A DNA stretch of 10,197 nt from Bacteroidota bacterium (GCA_023229405.1 JALNZH010000112.1:1-10197), one strand, 5' to 3'. Shown: positions 1 through 7,017, counted from the first letter of the stretch. Translations and numbers: made by a program. Notes: generated from the letters alone by a model not told the origin.

Positions 1-390
1 AACGTTCGCCCGTGTGGTATCAAAATGCGTATTGTTTGGAATATACTTTCCCGCACCGCCGATAATAGTAAAAAGAATTTTTTCCGCCGCTCTCCCCTGA
101 TGCGTCGGGATAATATTTTTCATTCCGGTCAAGTCCCTCACAGCTTTTTCAAAACGGAAAAAACTGCGCGCTCCTGCGTACGATTCATCTCCCTCCATGA
201 TTCCAGCCCATTGTTTTGCACTCATTGCAGCAGTTCCACTATCCGTAAGAAGATCAATCAGCACATCCTCTGCATGAATTAAGAATGGATTGTATTTTGC
301 CTCCCGAAGGATCTTCGTCCGTTCTTCCACAGTGGTAAATCGGATCGGTTCGACAGACTTAATTTTAAATGGTTCAATAATCGTTTTCAT
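1..390 (-). CDS. tnaA: Tryptophanase / tyrosine phenol-lyase family PLP enzyme, N-terminal 130 codons (probably tryptophanase)
   Basis: This is the N-terminal part of a PLP-dependent beta-eliminating lyase that splits an aromatic amino acid into indole (or phenol), pyruvate and ammonia in the cytoplasm. The reading frame starts at the ATG at 390 and runs open off the left edge. Visible family motifs are EPF.IKSVEPI (residues 6-16), DLLTDSGT (46-53), GDESYAG (67-73) and PTHQGRAAEK (95-104). The numbering matches Citrobacter freundii tyrosine phenol-lyase, so Tyr71 and Arg100 are conserved. The stretch HFDTTR (122-127) has Asp at 124, where tyrosine phenol-lyase has Thr and tryptophanases have Asp; this favours tryptophanase. 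The PLP lysine and the C-terminal specificity residues lie outside the window. The start overlaps the apt stop codon (TAATG), and I see no strong ribosome binding site, so translation is probably coupled to apt. Confidence 0.85.
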   Translation of the reverse strand, partial: MKTIIEPFKIKSVEPIRFTTVEERTKILREAKYNPFLIHAEDVLIDLLTDSGTAAMSAKQWAGIMEGDESYAGARSFFRFEKAVRDLTGMKNIIPTHQGRAAEKILFTIIGGAGKYIPNNTHFDTTRANV

Positions 391-911
391 TATTCTGCGG
401 AATATTGCAACAGTGAATAAATATCATAACCGGAAAGTTTTTTCCGCGGGTTCAGGAAAGAAAGTTCCACAATGAACGAAAGTCCGACAATTTCGCCTCC
501 GAGTGATTTTACCAAACCGCACGCAGCCTGCATTGTACCGCCGGTTGCAAGAACATCGTCATGCATCATCACGCGTTCTCCGGGAGCAATGGAATCCCGA
601 TGGATCTCAATGGCATCCGTACCGTACTCCAGCTGATAGTCCTGACGAAGGACTGCTGCAGGAAGTTTACCCGGTTTTCTGATCGGAACAAATCCCGCTC
701 CCAACCGATAGGCAAGTGCCGTTCCAACGATAAATCCCCGAGATTCAATTCCTACTACTTTTGAAATCCGTTTGTCCTTATACACAGTTGCCATTGTATC
801 GATGCAATAGGCGAGTGCAGCAGGATCTTTCAAGATAGTTGTGATGTCCTTAAACTGTATCCCCGGTTTCGGGAAATCAGGTACTGTTCTAATAATAGAA
901 TCAAGGTTCAT
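390..911 (-). CDS. apt: Adenine phosphoribosyltransferase
   Basis: This cytoplasmic purine-salvage enzyme makes AMP and pyrophosphate from adenine and PRPP. The protein is 173 aa, the normal length for bacterial Apt. The PRPP-binding signature is clear at residues 114-128 (VMMHDDVLATGGTMQ). Other family landmarks are PDFPKPGIQFKDIT (11-24), GIESRGF (54-60), RKPGKLP (78-84) and YGTDA (97-101). The ATG at 911 is supported by an AGAAGGGA ribosome binding site six bases upstream. The gene lies downstream of the glnN terminator, so it should begin a new transcript. Its TAA shares one base with the ATG of the following tryptophanase-family gene, which implies co-transcription. Confidence 0.96.
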   Translation of the reverse strand: MNLDSIIRTVPDFPKPGIQFKDITTILKDPAALAYCIDTMATVYKDKRISKVVGIESRGFIVGTALAYRLGAGFVPIRKPGKLPAAVLRQDYQLEYGTDAIEIHRDSIAPGERVMMHDDVLATGGTMQAACGLVKSLGGEIVGLSFIVELSFLNPRKKLSGYDIYSLLQYSAE

Positions 912-916
912 TATTT

Positions 917-924
917 TCCCTTCT
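917..924 (-). promoter_or_regulatory. Ribosome binding site of apt
   Basis: The minus strand reads AGAAGGGA, six bases before the apt ATG. It is one of the clearest Shine-Dalgarno sequences in the window and fixes the apt start. Confidence 0.75.
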
Positions 925-938
925 TCATGATGTGCAAA

Positions 939-967
939 AAAATATCGAAATCAATTTGAAGAAGCAA
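939..967 (-). promoter_or_regulatory. Weak candidate promoter for apt
   Basis: On the minus strand, TTGCTT (962-967) is followed after 17 bases by TATTTT (939-944), in an AT-rich stretch just after the glnN terminator. The boxes match the sigma-70 consensus at only three and four of six positions. A promoter is expected here because the upstream unit is terminated, but this exact choice is weak. Confidence 0.25.
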
Positions 968-970
968 TTT

Positions 971-1003
971 AAAATAAAAATCCCCGAAGTCTCCTTCGGG
1001 GAT
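971..1003 (-). terminator. Intrinsic terminator after glnN
   Basis: A perfect 10-bp inverted repeat (ATCCCCGAAG at 980-989, CTTCGGGGAT at 994-1003) encloses the four-base loop TCTC. On the minus strand it is followed by TTTTTATTTT (971-980). There is no T-run on the other side, so it acts for minus-strand transcripts. It lies 25 bases after the glnN stop and separates glnN from apt. Confidence 0.92.
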
Positions 1004-1028
1004 CTGATGTTGTGAAATCTTCGAATTA

Positions 1029-3155
1029 TTATAACCCTACGATCATGTCCGAATACTTCGGAACCGGCCAGAGATCTCCTGCAACAGTTTCTTCCAACGT
1101 ATCGACCACTTCACGGACCGCATCGGTTTGCTTGCGGACGGCGAGATACGCTAATCCTTTCTTTTTAATGTCTTCCACTTTACGTGCTGATTGTAACGAC
1201 TTTTCCAATATTGTGGTTTCAGCATACAGTTCAGCAACATGTGACGAGAGAGATTTAACAACGTTCGTCACTGCTTTTACACCTTTATCGCCGCGACCAA
1301 GCGTGGATTTTAATCCATTCACCGTCTGCGTCAATTCAGTAATATAGGATGATGCCGCGGAAAAGAATAACGTTACCGCCATATTTTTTGCTACTTGAGC
1401 TTCGATCTCAACCTGTTTTACATAGTTTTCAATATCAATATGATAGATCGCTTCAATTTCCCGTTCATTATACACTTTATATTTTGTAAACAAATGTTCT
1501 GCCTCTTTGGACAGATACGATGATAAAGCTTCGGGCGATGTTTTCATATTCGGCAGGCCGCGTTTTGCCGCTTCTTTGTGCCATGCTTCAGAATATCCGT
1601 CACCGCTGAACAGAACTTTTTTTGAATCAGTGATGGTTTTTCTCAGCACTTCCACCACAGCAACATTCAAATCTTTGCCGCTCGCAATGACCTTTTCAAT
1701 TGCAATACGGATTTCATCCAAGGATTCCGCCATTGCTGTATTCAGCACAGTGATTGGCGTAGAGGGAGATTGGCTTGAACCGACAGCACGGAATTCAAAT
1801 TTATTACCGGTGAATGCGAATGGAGAGGTACGATTCCGATCCGTGTTATCTTTCGGGATCTCCGGAATTTTATCGATGCCGATGTTCAACCATGCTTGAT
1901 CCGTTTTCGTTGTGACTCTTCCCTTTTCCAAATCTTCTAGAACGCGAGTTAACAATTCTCCGAGGAACACAGAGATAATTGCCGGCGGCGCTTCATTGGC
2001 ACCGAGACGATGATCATTGTGAGCCGTAGCAATCGATGCACGTAGTAATTTTGCATGTTTGTACACAGCTTTGATTGTCGCAACAAGAAACACCAGAAAT
2101 TGTAGATTCGATTGAGGTGTTTTACCAGGATTGAGTAAATTTTCCCCTTTGTCAGTACCGAGCGCCCAGTTACAATGTTTTCCGCTTCCATTCACATTCG
2201 CAAACGGTTTCTCGTGAAGCAGCACTGCAAGATTGTGCCGCTGTGCAATGCGATCCATCAAATCCATCAATATTTGGTTGTGATCAATTGCTATGTTTAC
2301 ATCTTCGTAAATCGGAGCAACTTCAAACTGATTCGGCGCAACTTCATTGTGACGTGTCTTCAACGGAATGCCGAGTTTATATGATTCATGTTCAATTTCC
2401 GTCATAAAGGCAAATGCCCGTTCGGGAATATTTCCGAAATATTGATCTTCCAACTGCTGATGTTTTCCAGGTGTTCTTCCGAACAATGTCCGTCCCGTCT
2501 GTTGCAAATCCGGCCGCGCATTAAAATATTCGCGGTCAATCAGAAAATATTCCTGTTCGACACCGAGTGTAGAAAATACCTTGCTAGCAGGATTGTTGAA
2601 ATGTTTTAATACTCTCATCGCTGATTGGTTCAGAGCATCAATCGATCGCAGCAGAGGAGCTTTTTTATCCAATGTTTCACCGGTATACGAAACGAATACC
2701 GTCGGGATACATAATGTATTTCCGTGTGGATATTCCATGACGAACACCGGACTTGTCGGATCCCAGATAGTGTATCCACGCGCTTCAAACGTTGCACGGA
2801 TACCACCGGAAGGGAACGACGATGCATCAGGTTCTCCCTGAATCAACTGTTTACCGGTGAACGCTTCAATGATTTTGCCGCTTTCACTATAATCGATGAA
2901 TGAATCGTGTTTTTCCGCGGTAAACCCGGTTAATGGCTGGAACCAATGGGTGTAATGCGTACATCCTTTTGAAATCGCCCAATCCTTCATAGCGATCGCA
3001 ACAATGTTGGCAGTGTCCGGATCGAGTTTATCGCTTTTATTAATAACATTCAGAATTTTTTCATAGGCGTTCTTCGGAAGCATCTGTTGCATTTTAGTGA
3101 GATCGAAGATATTCTCTCCAAAATAAGTCGAAACAGGCTTTGCTGGTTTGCTCAT
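1029..3155 (-). CDS. glnN: Glutamine synthetase type III
   Basis: This enzyme condenses ammonia with glutamate using ATP to make glutamine in the cytoplasm. At 708 aa it has the length of the large GSIII/GlnN class, well above the roughly 450 aa of GSI. The type III N-terminal region includes FGENIFDL (12-19) and THYTHWFQPLTGFTAEKHD (66-84). The catalytic core shows GVEQEYF (198-204, metal-ligand glutamates), NQFEVAP (275-281), NGSGKHCNWAL (322-332), DHRLGANEAPPA (381-392) and FEFRAVGSSQSPS (453-465). The helical C-terminal region (about 540-700) is typical of GSIII. The ATG at 3155 has AAAGGA five bases upstream, which overlaps the stop of the lrp-like gene. The 10-bp gap indicates one operon with that regulator, and a strong terminator follows. 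All core motifs appear intact. Confidence 0.97.
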   Translation of the reverse strand: MSKPAKPVSTYFGENIFDLTKMQQMLPKNAYEKILNVINKSDKLDPDTANIVAIAMKDWAISKGCTHYTHWFQPLTGFTAEKHDSFIDYSESGKIIEAFTGKQLIQGEPDASSFPSGGIRATFEARGYTIWDPTSPVFVMEYPHGNTLCIPTVFVSYTGETLDKKAPLLRSIDALNQSAMRVLKHFNNPASKVFSTLGVEQEYFLIDREYFNARPDLQQTGRTLFGRTPGKHQQLEDQYFGNIPERAFAFMTEIEHESYKLGIPLKTRHNEVAPNQFEVAPIYEDVNIAIDHNQILMDLMDRIAQRHNLAVLLHEKPFANVNGSGKHCNWALGTDKGENLLNPGKTPQSNLQFLVFLVATIKAVYKHAKLLRASIATAHNDHRLGANEAPPAIISVFLGELLTRVLEDLEKGRVTTKTDQAWLNIGIDKIPEIPKDNTDRNRTSPFAFTGNKFEFRAVGSSQSPSTPITVLNTAMAESLDEIRIAIEKVIASGKDLNVAVVEVLRKTITDSKKVLFSGDGYSEAWHKEAAKRGLPNMKTSPEALSSYLSKEAEHLFTKYKVYNEREIEAIYHIDIENYVKQVEIEAQVAKNMAVTLFFSAASSYITELTQTVNGLKSTLGRGDKGVKAVTNVVKSLSSHVAELYAETTILEKSLQSARKVEDIKKKGLAYLAVRKQTDAVREVVDTLEETVAGDLWPVPKYSDMIVGL

Positions 3156-3160
3156 AGGGT

Positions 3161-3166
3161 TCCTTT
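3161..3166 (-). promoter_or_regulatory. Ribosome binding site of glnN, overlapping the lrp-like stop codon
   Basis: The minus strand reads TAAAAGGA: the TAA stop of the regulator (3168-3166) runs directly into AAAGGA (3166-3161), five bases before the glnN ATG. The two genes should therefore be translated from one message, perhaps with ribosomes terminating on the glnN initiation site. Confidence 0.75.
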
Positions 3167-3639
3167 TATTTTGTTTTATTGATTTTAAGTTTATTCGTTT
3201 CTTTCATCGTCGACAAGACAATGCTGGTCGTCGTATTCACAATACCGGACCAGGCCTGTATTTTCGACAACAGTTTTTCAAGCGAAGACGTATTTTCTGT
3301 CCGAATTTTGATCAGATGTGTTCCCGTACCGGTCACGGAGTGGATCTCAAGTATTTCGTCAGTAGTTTTGGCATGGTCGAGGAACGAATTGTAGTGTTTT
3401 GAAGAATCGACAGTCACAGTGATAAATGCGGTGATATCCTTTCCGACTTTTTTCGGATCGATTATCGTCGTATATCCGATAATAATACCGTTTTCTTCCA
3501 ATTTTTTTAGCCGTTCACTGACAGATGGTATGCTGAGGTCGACCGCTTGGGCGAGATCATTTCGTCGGGTGCGGCCGTTTTTTTGGAGGATATCGAGCAG
3601 CGTAATGTCGATATCGTCTAGTTGGTGTAATGAATTCAT
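3166..3639 (-). CDS. Lrp/AsnC-family transcriptional regulator
   Basis: This is a DNA-binding regulator of the feast/famine family that usually senses an amino acid and forms dimers or octamers. The N-terminal half starts with LDDIDITLLDILQKNGR and contains a winged HTH (RRNDLAQAVDLSIPSVSERL, about residues 26-45 from the chosen start). The C-terminal half is a RAM-type ligand domain (about 66-145) with VTGTGTHLIKI in the effector and oligomer region. I choose the ATG at 3639 (157 aa). AAGG stands seven bases before it but only one base before an in-frame ATG at 3645, and the family normally begins M-N-x-L-D. The gene has a near-consensus promoter and operator-like repeats upstream and lies directly before glnN. 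Control of glutamine synthetase and autoregulation are therefore likely, but the effector is unknown. Confidence 0.92.
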   Translation of the reverse strand: MNSLHQLDDIDITLLDILQKNGRTRRNDLAQAVDLSIPSVSERLKKLEENGIIIGYTTIIDPKKVGKDITAFITVTVDSSKHYNSFLDHAKTTDEILEIHSVTGTGTHLIKIRTENTSSLEKLLSKIQAWSGIVNTTTSIVLSTMKETNKLKINKTK

Positions 3640-3646
3640 TCTCATG

Positions 3647-3661
3647 CCTTATTAAATAAGG
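3647..3661. promoter_or_regulatory. 15-bp palindrome over the lrp-like ribosome binding site (candidate operator or RNA hairpin)
   Basis: CCTTATT-A-AATAAGG is a perfect inverted repeat with 7-bp arms and one central base, 7 bp before the chosen lrp start. The size and AT-rich centre resemble Lrp/AsnC half-site pairs. It lies about 15-30 bases downstream of the predicted transcription start and covers the AAGG Shine-Dalgarno sequence. In RNA it could instead form a CCUUA/UAAGG stem with a UUUAA loop that hides that site. Confidence 0.5.
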
Positions 3662-3694
3662 TTATTAGCTTATTTTTCTTAAAATATAAGGTTA
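3656..3694. repeat. Two 9-bp direct repeats ATAAGGTTA, 30 bp apart, across the lrp promoter
   Basis: ATAAGGTTA occurs at 3656-3664 and again at 3686-3694. The first copy shares the right arm of the 15-bp palindrome and the second overlaps the -10 box. An inverted CTTAT lies at 3669-3673. Spacings of 30 bp and 21 bp (CTTAT at 3648 to 3669) are close to whole helical turns, as expected for cooperative binding of a multimeric regulator. Confidence 0.45.
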
Positions 3695-3711
3695 AGTCAC
3701 GATAATGTCAA
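3683..3711 (-). promoter_or_regulatory. Sigma-70 type promoter of the lrp-glnN unit
   Basis: On the minus strand, a perfect TTGACA (-35, 3706-3711) is followed by a 17-base spacer and TATATT (-10, 3683-3688; five of six matches). The predicted transcript would start near 3676, giving a leader of about 37 bases before the lrp start. It lies immediately after the nagA terminator, as expected for an independent unit. Confidence 0.75.
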
Positions 3712-3720
3712 TACCAATAT

Positions 3721-3757
3721 AATTAAAAAATCCGATCGGCAACTGCCGATCGGATTT
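3721..3757 (-). terminator. Intrinsic terminator after nagA
   Basis: A 13-bp stem (3728-3740 with 3745-3757) encloses the loop AACT; the flanking A/T could add a fourteenth pair. On the minus strand it runs into TTTTTTAATT (3721-3730). It lies 26 bases after the nagA stop and ends the six-gene ribD-nagA unit. Each arm contains the self-complementary octamer CCGATCGG. Confidence 0.92.
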
Positions 3758-3783
3758 ATGTTCTTAAAATCGTAAGGTATCTT

Positions 3784-4962
3784 CTACTGTTGAATAATTC
3801 CATTTCTTTGAAATTTGATGGCACCTTCATAAATTGTTGCATGAACATTAAATTCGTCATCCATCACAACCAAGTCAGCATCTTTTCCGACCGCCAAAAT
3901 ACCTTTTTGATGTTCCAAGCCTAATACTTTAGCACCATTTAAGGAAGCCATACGAATGGCATCTGTTAACGGTACGCCGACAAGTTTTACCATGTTTCGA
4001 ACCGCAACTTCCATAGTAAGTGTACTGCCTGCTAATGTTGTACCGTTTTCCAAATATGCTTTTTTATCTTTAACAATAATTTTTTGATCCATAAAGTGAT
4101 AATCCCCATCCGGCATTCCTGATGCACGAATTGCATCTGTAACGAGAATGATACCACCGCTCCCTTTGATATTGTGCAACAACTTCATCACCACTGGATC
4201 GACATGCACACCATCGGCGATCAATTCTACTTTTAACTCATTCCGCAGCAGCGCTGCAACCATAATGCCTGGCTCTCGATGATGAAAGGGACGCATTGCA
4301 TTAAACATATGAGTGACATGTGCTGCGCCGTTGTCGATTGCTTTTTCAATATCTTCGTACAATGCCAGTGTATGTCCGATCGATGGAACAACTCCCTGAC
4401 TTGCCGCAGCTCTGATTACATCGATATTTCCCGGCAACTCCGGCGCAATGGTCATGATCTTGATTGATCCTCGCGCAGATGCATTCAATTCATTCCACAT
4501 CGACACACTAGGTTCCCACAGATATTCTATCTTGTGCGCACCCTTAATCTCCGGATTAATAAACGGGCCTTCCATGTGGATTCCCCAGATATTGGAATCC
4601 TTATGATTCTCCGCATATGTTGCAATGCGATTCACATCGTTCTTCAACAGATCGATTTTTTTACTGAAGAGTGATGCAAGCATCCCGGTCGTTCCATGCG
4701 AAAAGAAAAAATCAGAGATGGTTTTAATCGATTCATCGCTGTCATCTGCGAACCCTTTTCCCCCGCCGCCATGAACCAGTAAATCGATAAAACCGGGAGT
4801 TACCGTCAAACCTTTCAAATCATAGACAGGAATTTCCGATGAAATGTGAACATCGGAAACTTTTCCCATATTGGATATCTGCTTACCGGAAATGACGATT
4901 GTGCCGTTGTCGACGATGCGAAACGGAGTGATGATTTTTATATTGGTCAGTGCGTAATTCAT
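3784..4962 (-). CDS. nagA: N-acetylglucosamine-6-phosphate deacetylase
   Basis: This cytoplasmic amidohydrolase removes acetate from GlcNAc-6-phosphate to give glucosamine-6-phosphate, for amino-sugar use and cell-wall recycling. The 392 aa length is normal. Motifs are PGFIDLLVHGGGG (56-68), HMEGPF (129-134), SIGHT (194-198), THMFNAM (217-223), ADGVHVD (249-255), LVTDAIRASG (273-282) and LAGSTLTM (310-317). By the pattern of Escherichia coli NagA, the metal ligands are Glu131, His197 and His218, and the catalytic Asp is 276; all are present. It overlaps rpe by four bases (ATGA) and is the last gene before a strong terminator. No nagB, nagE or N-acetylglucosamine kinase gene is beside it, so its substrate supply cannot be read from this window. 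Confidence 0.96.
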   Translation of the reverse strand: MNYALTNIKIITPFRIVDNGTIVISGKQISNMGKVSDVHISSEIPVYDLKGLTVTPGFIDLLVHGGGGKGFADDSDESIKTISDFFFSHGTTGMLASLFSKKIDLLKNDVNRIATYAENHKDSNIWGIHMEGPFINPEIKGAHKIEYLWEPSVSMWNELNASARGSIKIMTIAPELPGNIDVIRAAASQGVVPSIGHTLALYEDIEKAIDNGAAHVTHMFNAMRPFHHREPGIMVAALLRNELKVELIADGVHVDPVVMKLLHNIKGSGGIILVTDAIRASGMPDGDYHFMDQKIIVKDKKAYLENGTTLAGSTLTMEVAVRNMVKLVGVPLTDAIRMASLNGAKVLGLEHQKGILAVGKDADLVVMDDEFNVHATIYEGAIKFQRNGIIQQ

Positions 4963-5639
4963 ATCGCTCGTTGAGTAAATGAATGAAGTTGTGAAAAATT
5001 TGTTTCTATGTTTCCGTTGCCAAAGACAGCATTTCCCGCAACGAGGTATTGTGCACCGGCATCAATCACTTCCTTGATTGTGTTCGGATCAATTCCTCCA
5101 TCGACTTCAATCACTGCATTCGAACGGCATTCAACTATCATTTGCGCTACTGTGCGGATTTTTTGAATGCTGGTAGCAATAAATCGTTGCCCGCCGAATC
5201 CGGGATTAACGGACATAATCAACACCAAATCTACATAAGGAAGAATCTCTTCTAGCTCAGTTAACGATGTGGCGGGATTCACACTGACACCTGCATGCAT
5301 TCCTAATTCTTTGATTCGAGAGATTGTTCGGTGTAGATGCGTACACGCTTCAGCGTGTACAGTCAGAATATTCGCACCGGCATCCCTGAAGTGTTCAAGA
5401 TATTGGTCCGGTGATTCAATCATCAAATGCGTATCCAGCGGGAGTTCTGTGATGGAATTAATTGCCTTCACCACGGCCGGACCGAAACTGATGTTAGGAA
5501 CAAAATGACCATCCATAACATCCAGATGAAGTAGTGTAGCCCCTGCTGTTTCTACCCGACGAATATCTTCACCCAGTTGAGCGAAATTTGCGGATAATAC
5601 GGATGGCAAAATAACGAGTTCTTTTTTTAAAGGAATCAT
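4959..5639 (-). CDS. rpe: Ribulose-phosphate 3-epimerase
   Basis: This enzyme interconverts ribulose 5-phosphate and xylulose 5-phosphate in the pentose phosphate pathway. It is a TIM barrel of 226 aa, standard for Rpe. Visible motifs are LPSVLSANF (11-19), HLDVMDGHFVPNISFGP (38-54), THLMIE (70-75), MSVNPGFGGQ (142-151) and IEVDGGI (177-183). Metal ligands and acid-base residues His38, Asp40, His71 and Asp180 are present. It overlaps the PASTA gene upstream and nagA downstream by ATGA and shows no separate Shine-Dalgarno sequence, so it is probably translated by coupling. Its substrate ribulose 5-phosphate is also the precursor of the four-carbon unit of riboflavin, a possible link to ribD and ribE in the same unit. 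Confidence 0.97.
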   Translation of the reverse strand: MIPLKKELVILPSVLSANFAQLGEDIRRVETAGATLLHLDVMDGHFVPNISFGPAVVKAINSITELPLDTHLMIESPDQYLEHFRDAGANILTVHAEACTHLHRTISRIKELGMHAGVSVNPATSLTELEEILPYVDLVLIMSVNPGFGGQRFIATSIQKIRTVAQMIVECRSNAVIEVDGGIDPNTIKEVIDAGAQYLVAGNAVFGNGNIETNFSQLHSFTQRAI

Positions 5640-6430
5640 TTTTCGCGGTCAGTTTTTTTGGATGATTTATCCGGTGCCTGTGAAATAAATAGATCGATCT
5701 CTTTTTGCGTTGTTACAATGTCATTCTCTCTCGGTAGTTGATCGATCACAGTATTGGGAAGAAGTTCATCGTTAAATTGAAATGTGACATTCCCTGTTCG
5801 AAGCCCTTTTTCCTTAAGTATTTTTTGCGCTTCTGATAGTGTCTTCCCAATCAGGGTTGGGACGTAGATACTGTCAATCGATTCACCCGCACTCACCATG
5901 ATGCTGATATACGCACCTTTCTTCATTTTATTTCCGGCGGAAATATCCTGCGAAATGATCGTTCCTTCGGGCAAATCGATAGAAACTTGGTACTGAATGG
6001 CGCCCTGCCGAAGACCTGCTCTATCTAATGCAAATTTTGCGTCCCGAATCGATCTGCCTCGCAATGACGGAACAATCACATCCTGTTCTCCTCCTGAGAT
6101 TGTCAGATATACTCTGCGTCCTGTTTTAACGATTTGCTCACCGGCAGGATTTTGTAGAATAACGTATCCTTCAGGGAAAGAAGGATCTTGACGAATATCA
6201 CCGCGTTTCGGCACCAAATGAAGCGAATCGAGAATCTTACGCGCTGTTTCTTCTTTAAGGCCGACTACATTGGGTACAGTCAGCGTTCCACCGATATTGA
6301 CATAATACGGCATGATAAACGAATCGAAAATAAAGATGACCACAACACCGATTCCGAAGAACCAATATAATGGACGGATCGATTTTGAGCGGATAATTTT
6401 AACAAACGTTCCAGGTTGTTTTTTCATCAT
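5636..6430 (-). CDS. Membrane-anchored protein with three PASTA domains, no kinase domain
   Basis: The protein is 264 aa. A basic cytoplasmic N-terminus (about 1-20) is followed by one membrane segment (about 22-41, FFGIGVVVIFIFDSFIM) without an obvious cleavage site. Three extracytoplasmic PASTA repeats follow, at about 49-113, 117-181 and 187-250, each opening with a V-P-x-L/V-x-G motif (VPNVVG, VPSLRG, VPTLIG). The tail is charged. PASTA domains in Ser/Thr kinases and penicillin-binding proteins bind or sense peptidoglycan. Here no catalytic domain is attached, so a scaffold or sensor role at the wall is an inference. The start may be ATG 6430 (ATGA overlap with ribE) or ATG 6427 (TGATG overlap); both lie in ATGATGA. 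It stands between ribE and rpe with overlaps on both sides. Confidence 0.9.
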   Translation of the reverse strand: MMKKQPGTFVKIIRSKSIRPLYWFFGIGVVVIFIFDSFIMPYYVNIGGTLTVPNVVGLKEETARKILDSLHLVPKRGDIRQDPSFPEGYVILQNPAGEQIVKTGRRVYLTISGGEQDVIVPSLRGRSIRDAKFALDRAGLRQGAIQYQVSIDLPEGTIISQDISAGNKMKKGAYISIMVSAGESIDSIYVPTLIGKTLSEAQKILKEKGLRTGNVTFQFNDELLPNTVIDQLPRENDIVTTQKEIDLFISQAPDKSSKKTDREK

Positions 6431-7017
6431 GTATAATGTACTAAACTCTCAAGATATTTGCCGATGATGTCGAATTCAAGATTTACCATATCTCCTTTTT
6501 TGTACCGTCCGAACACCGTATGATTGTACGTATACGGAATGATTGCAATAGTGAATTCCGCAGATGTTAACGCTGCAATGGTCAAACTCGTACCATCAAC
6601 CGTCACAGAACCGACCGGAATAAGGTACCGTCGATATTTTTTCGGAAATGCAACCGTAAACATCCAGCTGGATGTGAGAGTAGTAATTTTTTTAATACTC
6701 CCGGTGGTATCCACATGCCCCTGCACAAGATGCCCACCTAACCGATCCTGTAACCGTACTGACCGTTCAAGATTAACGGCGGTCCCCTTCTGAAGTTGAC
6801 CAAGATTTGTTTTTGACAGTGTTTCTTTCACCGCTTGAATGGTAAACGATGACGCTGTTTTTTTTATCACCGTAAGGCAAACCCCGTTAACACAAATACT
6901 GTTATCAATTTTCAGACCGGAGAGAGCCTTGCGCGCAGATATTGTTATCTCTAATCCGTCGCCGAATTTCGACAACGCGATGATCACTCCGATTTCTTCT
7001 ACGATTCCCGTAAACAT
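6427..7017 (-). CDS. ribE: Riboflavin synthase, alpha-chain type
   Basis: This enzyme dismutates two molecules of 6,7-dimethyl-8-ribityllumazine into riboflavin and the pyrimidine precursor, the last step of riboflavin synthesis. From the chosen start it has 196 aa, close to the usual 200-220. It begins with the diagnostic MFTGIVEEIG. The two tandem lumazine-binding barrels each show the repeat signature: SICVNGVCLTV in the N-terminal half and VTVDGTSLTI in the C-terminal half. GHLVQGHVD lies near the junction. An in-frame ATG at 7038 would add seven residues that the family lacks and would overlap the upstream gene, so ATG 7017 is preferred; it stands one base after that gene's TGA. No ribosome binding site is obvious, consistent with coupling. 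The pathway partner ribD is two genes upstream. Confidence 0.96.
   Translation of the reverse strand: MFTGIVEEIGVIIALSKFGDGLEITISARKALSGLKIDNSICVNGVCLTVIKKTASSFTIQAVKETLSKTNLGQLQKGTAVNLERSVRLQDRLGGHLVQGHVDTTGSIKKITTLTSSWMFTVAFPKKYRRYLIPVGSVTVDGTSLTIAALTSAEFTIAIIPYTYNHTVFGRYKKGDMVNLEFDIIGKYLESLVHYT

Noticed and set aside
1949..2191. 80-codon minus-strand frame inside glnN
   Set aside because: It is an alternative frame within conserved GSIII core sequence and has no recognisable protein features.
3732..3753. Two copies of the palindrome CCGATCGG as a possible protein-binding or repeat element
   Set aside because: They form the two arms of the nagA terminator stem, which explains them; no further copies with the same arrangement were noticed.
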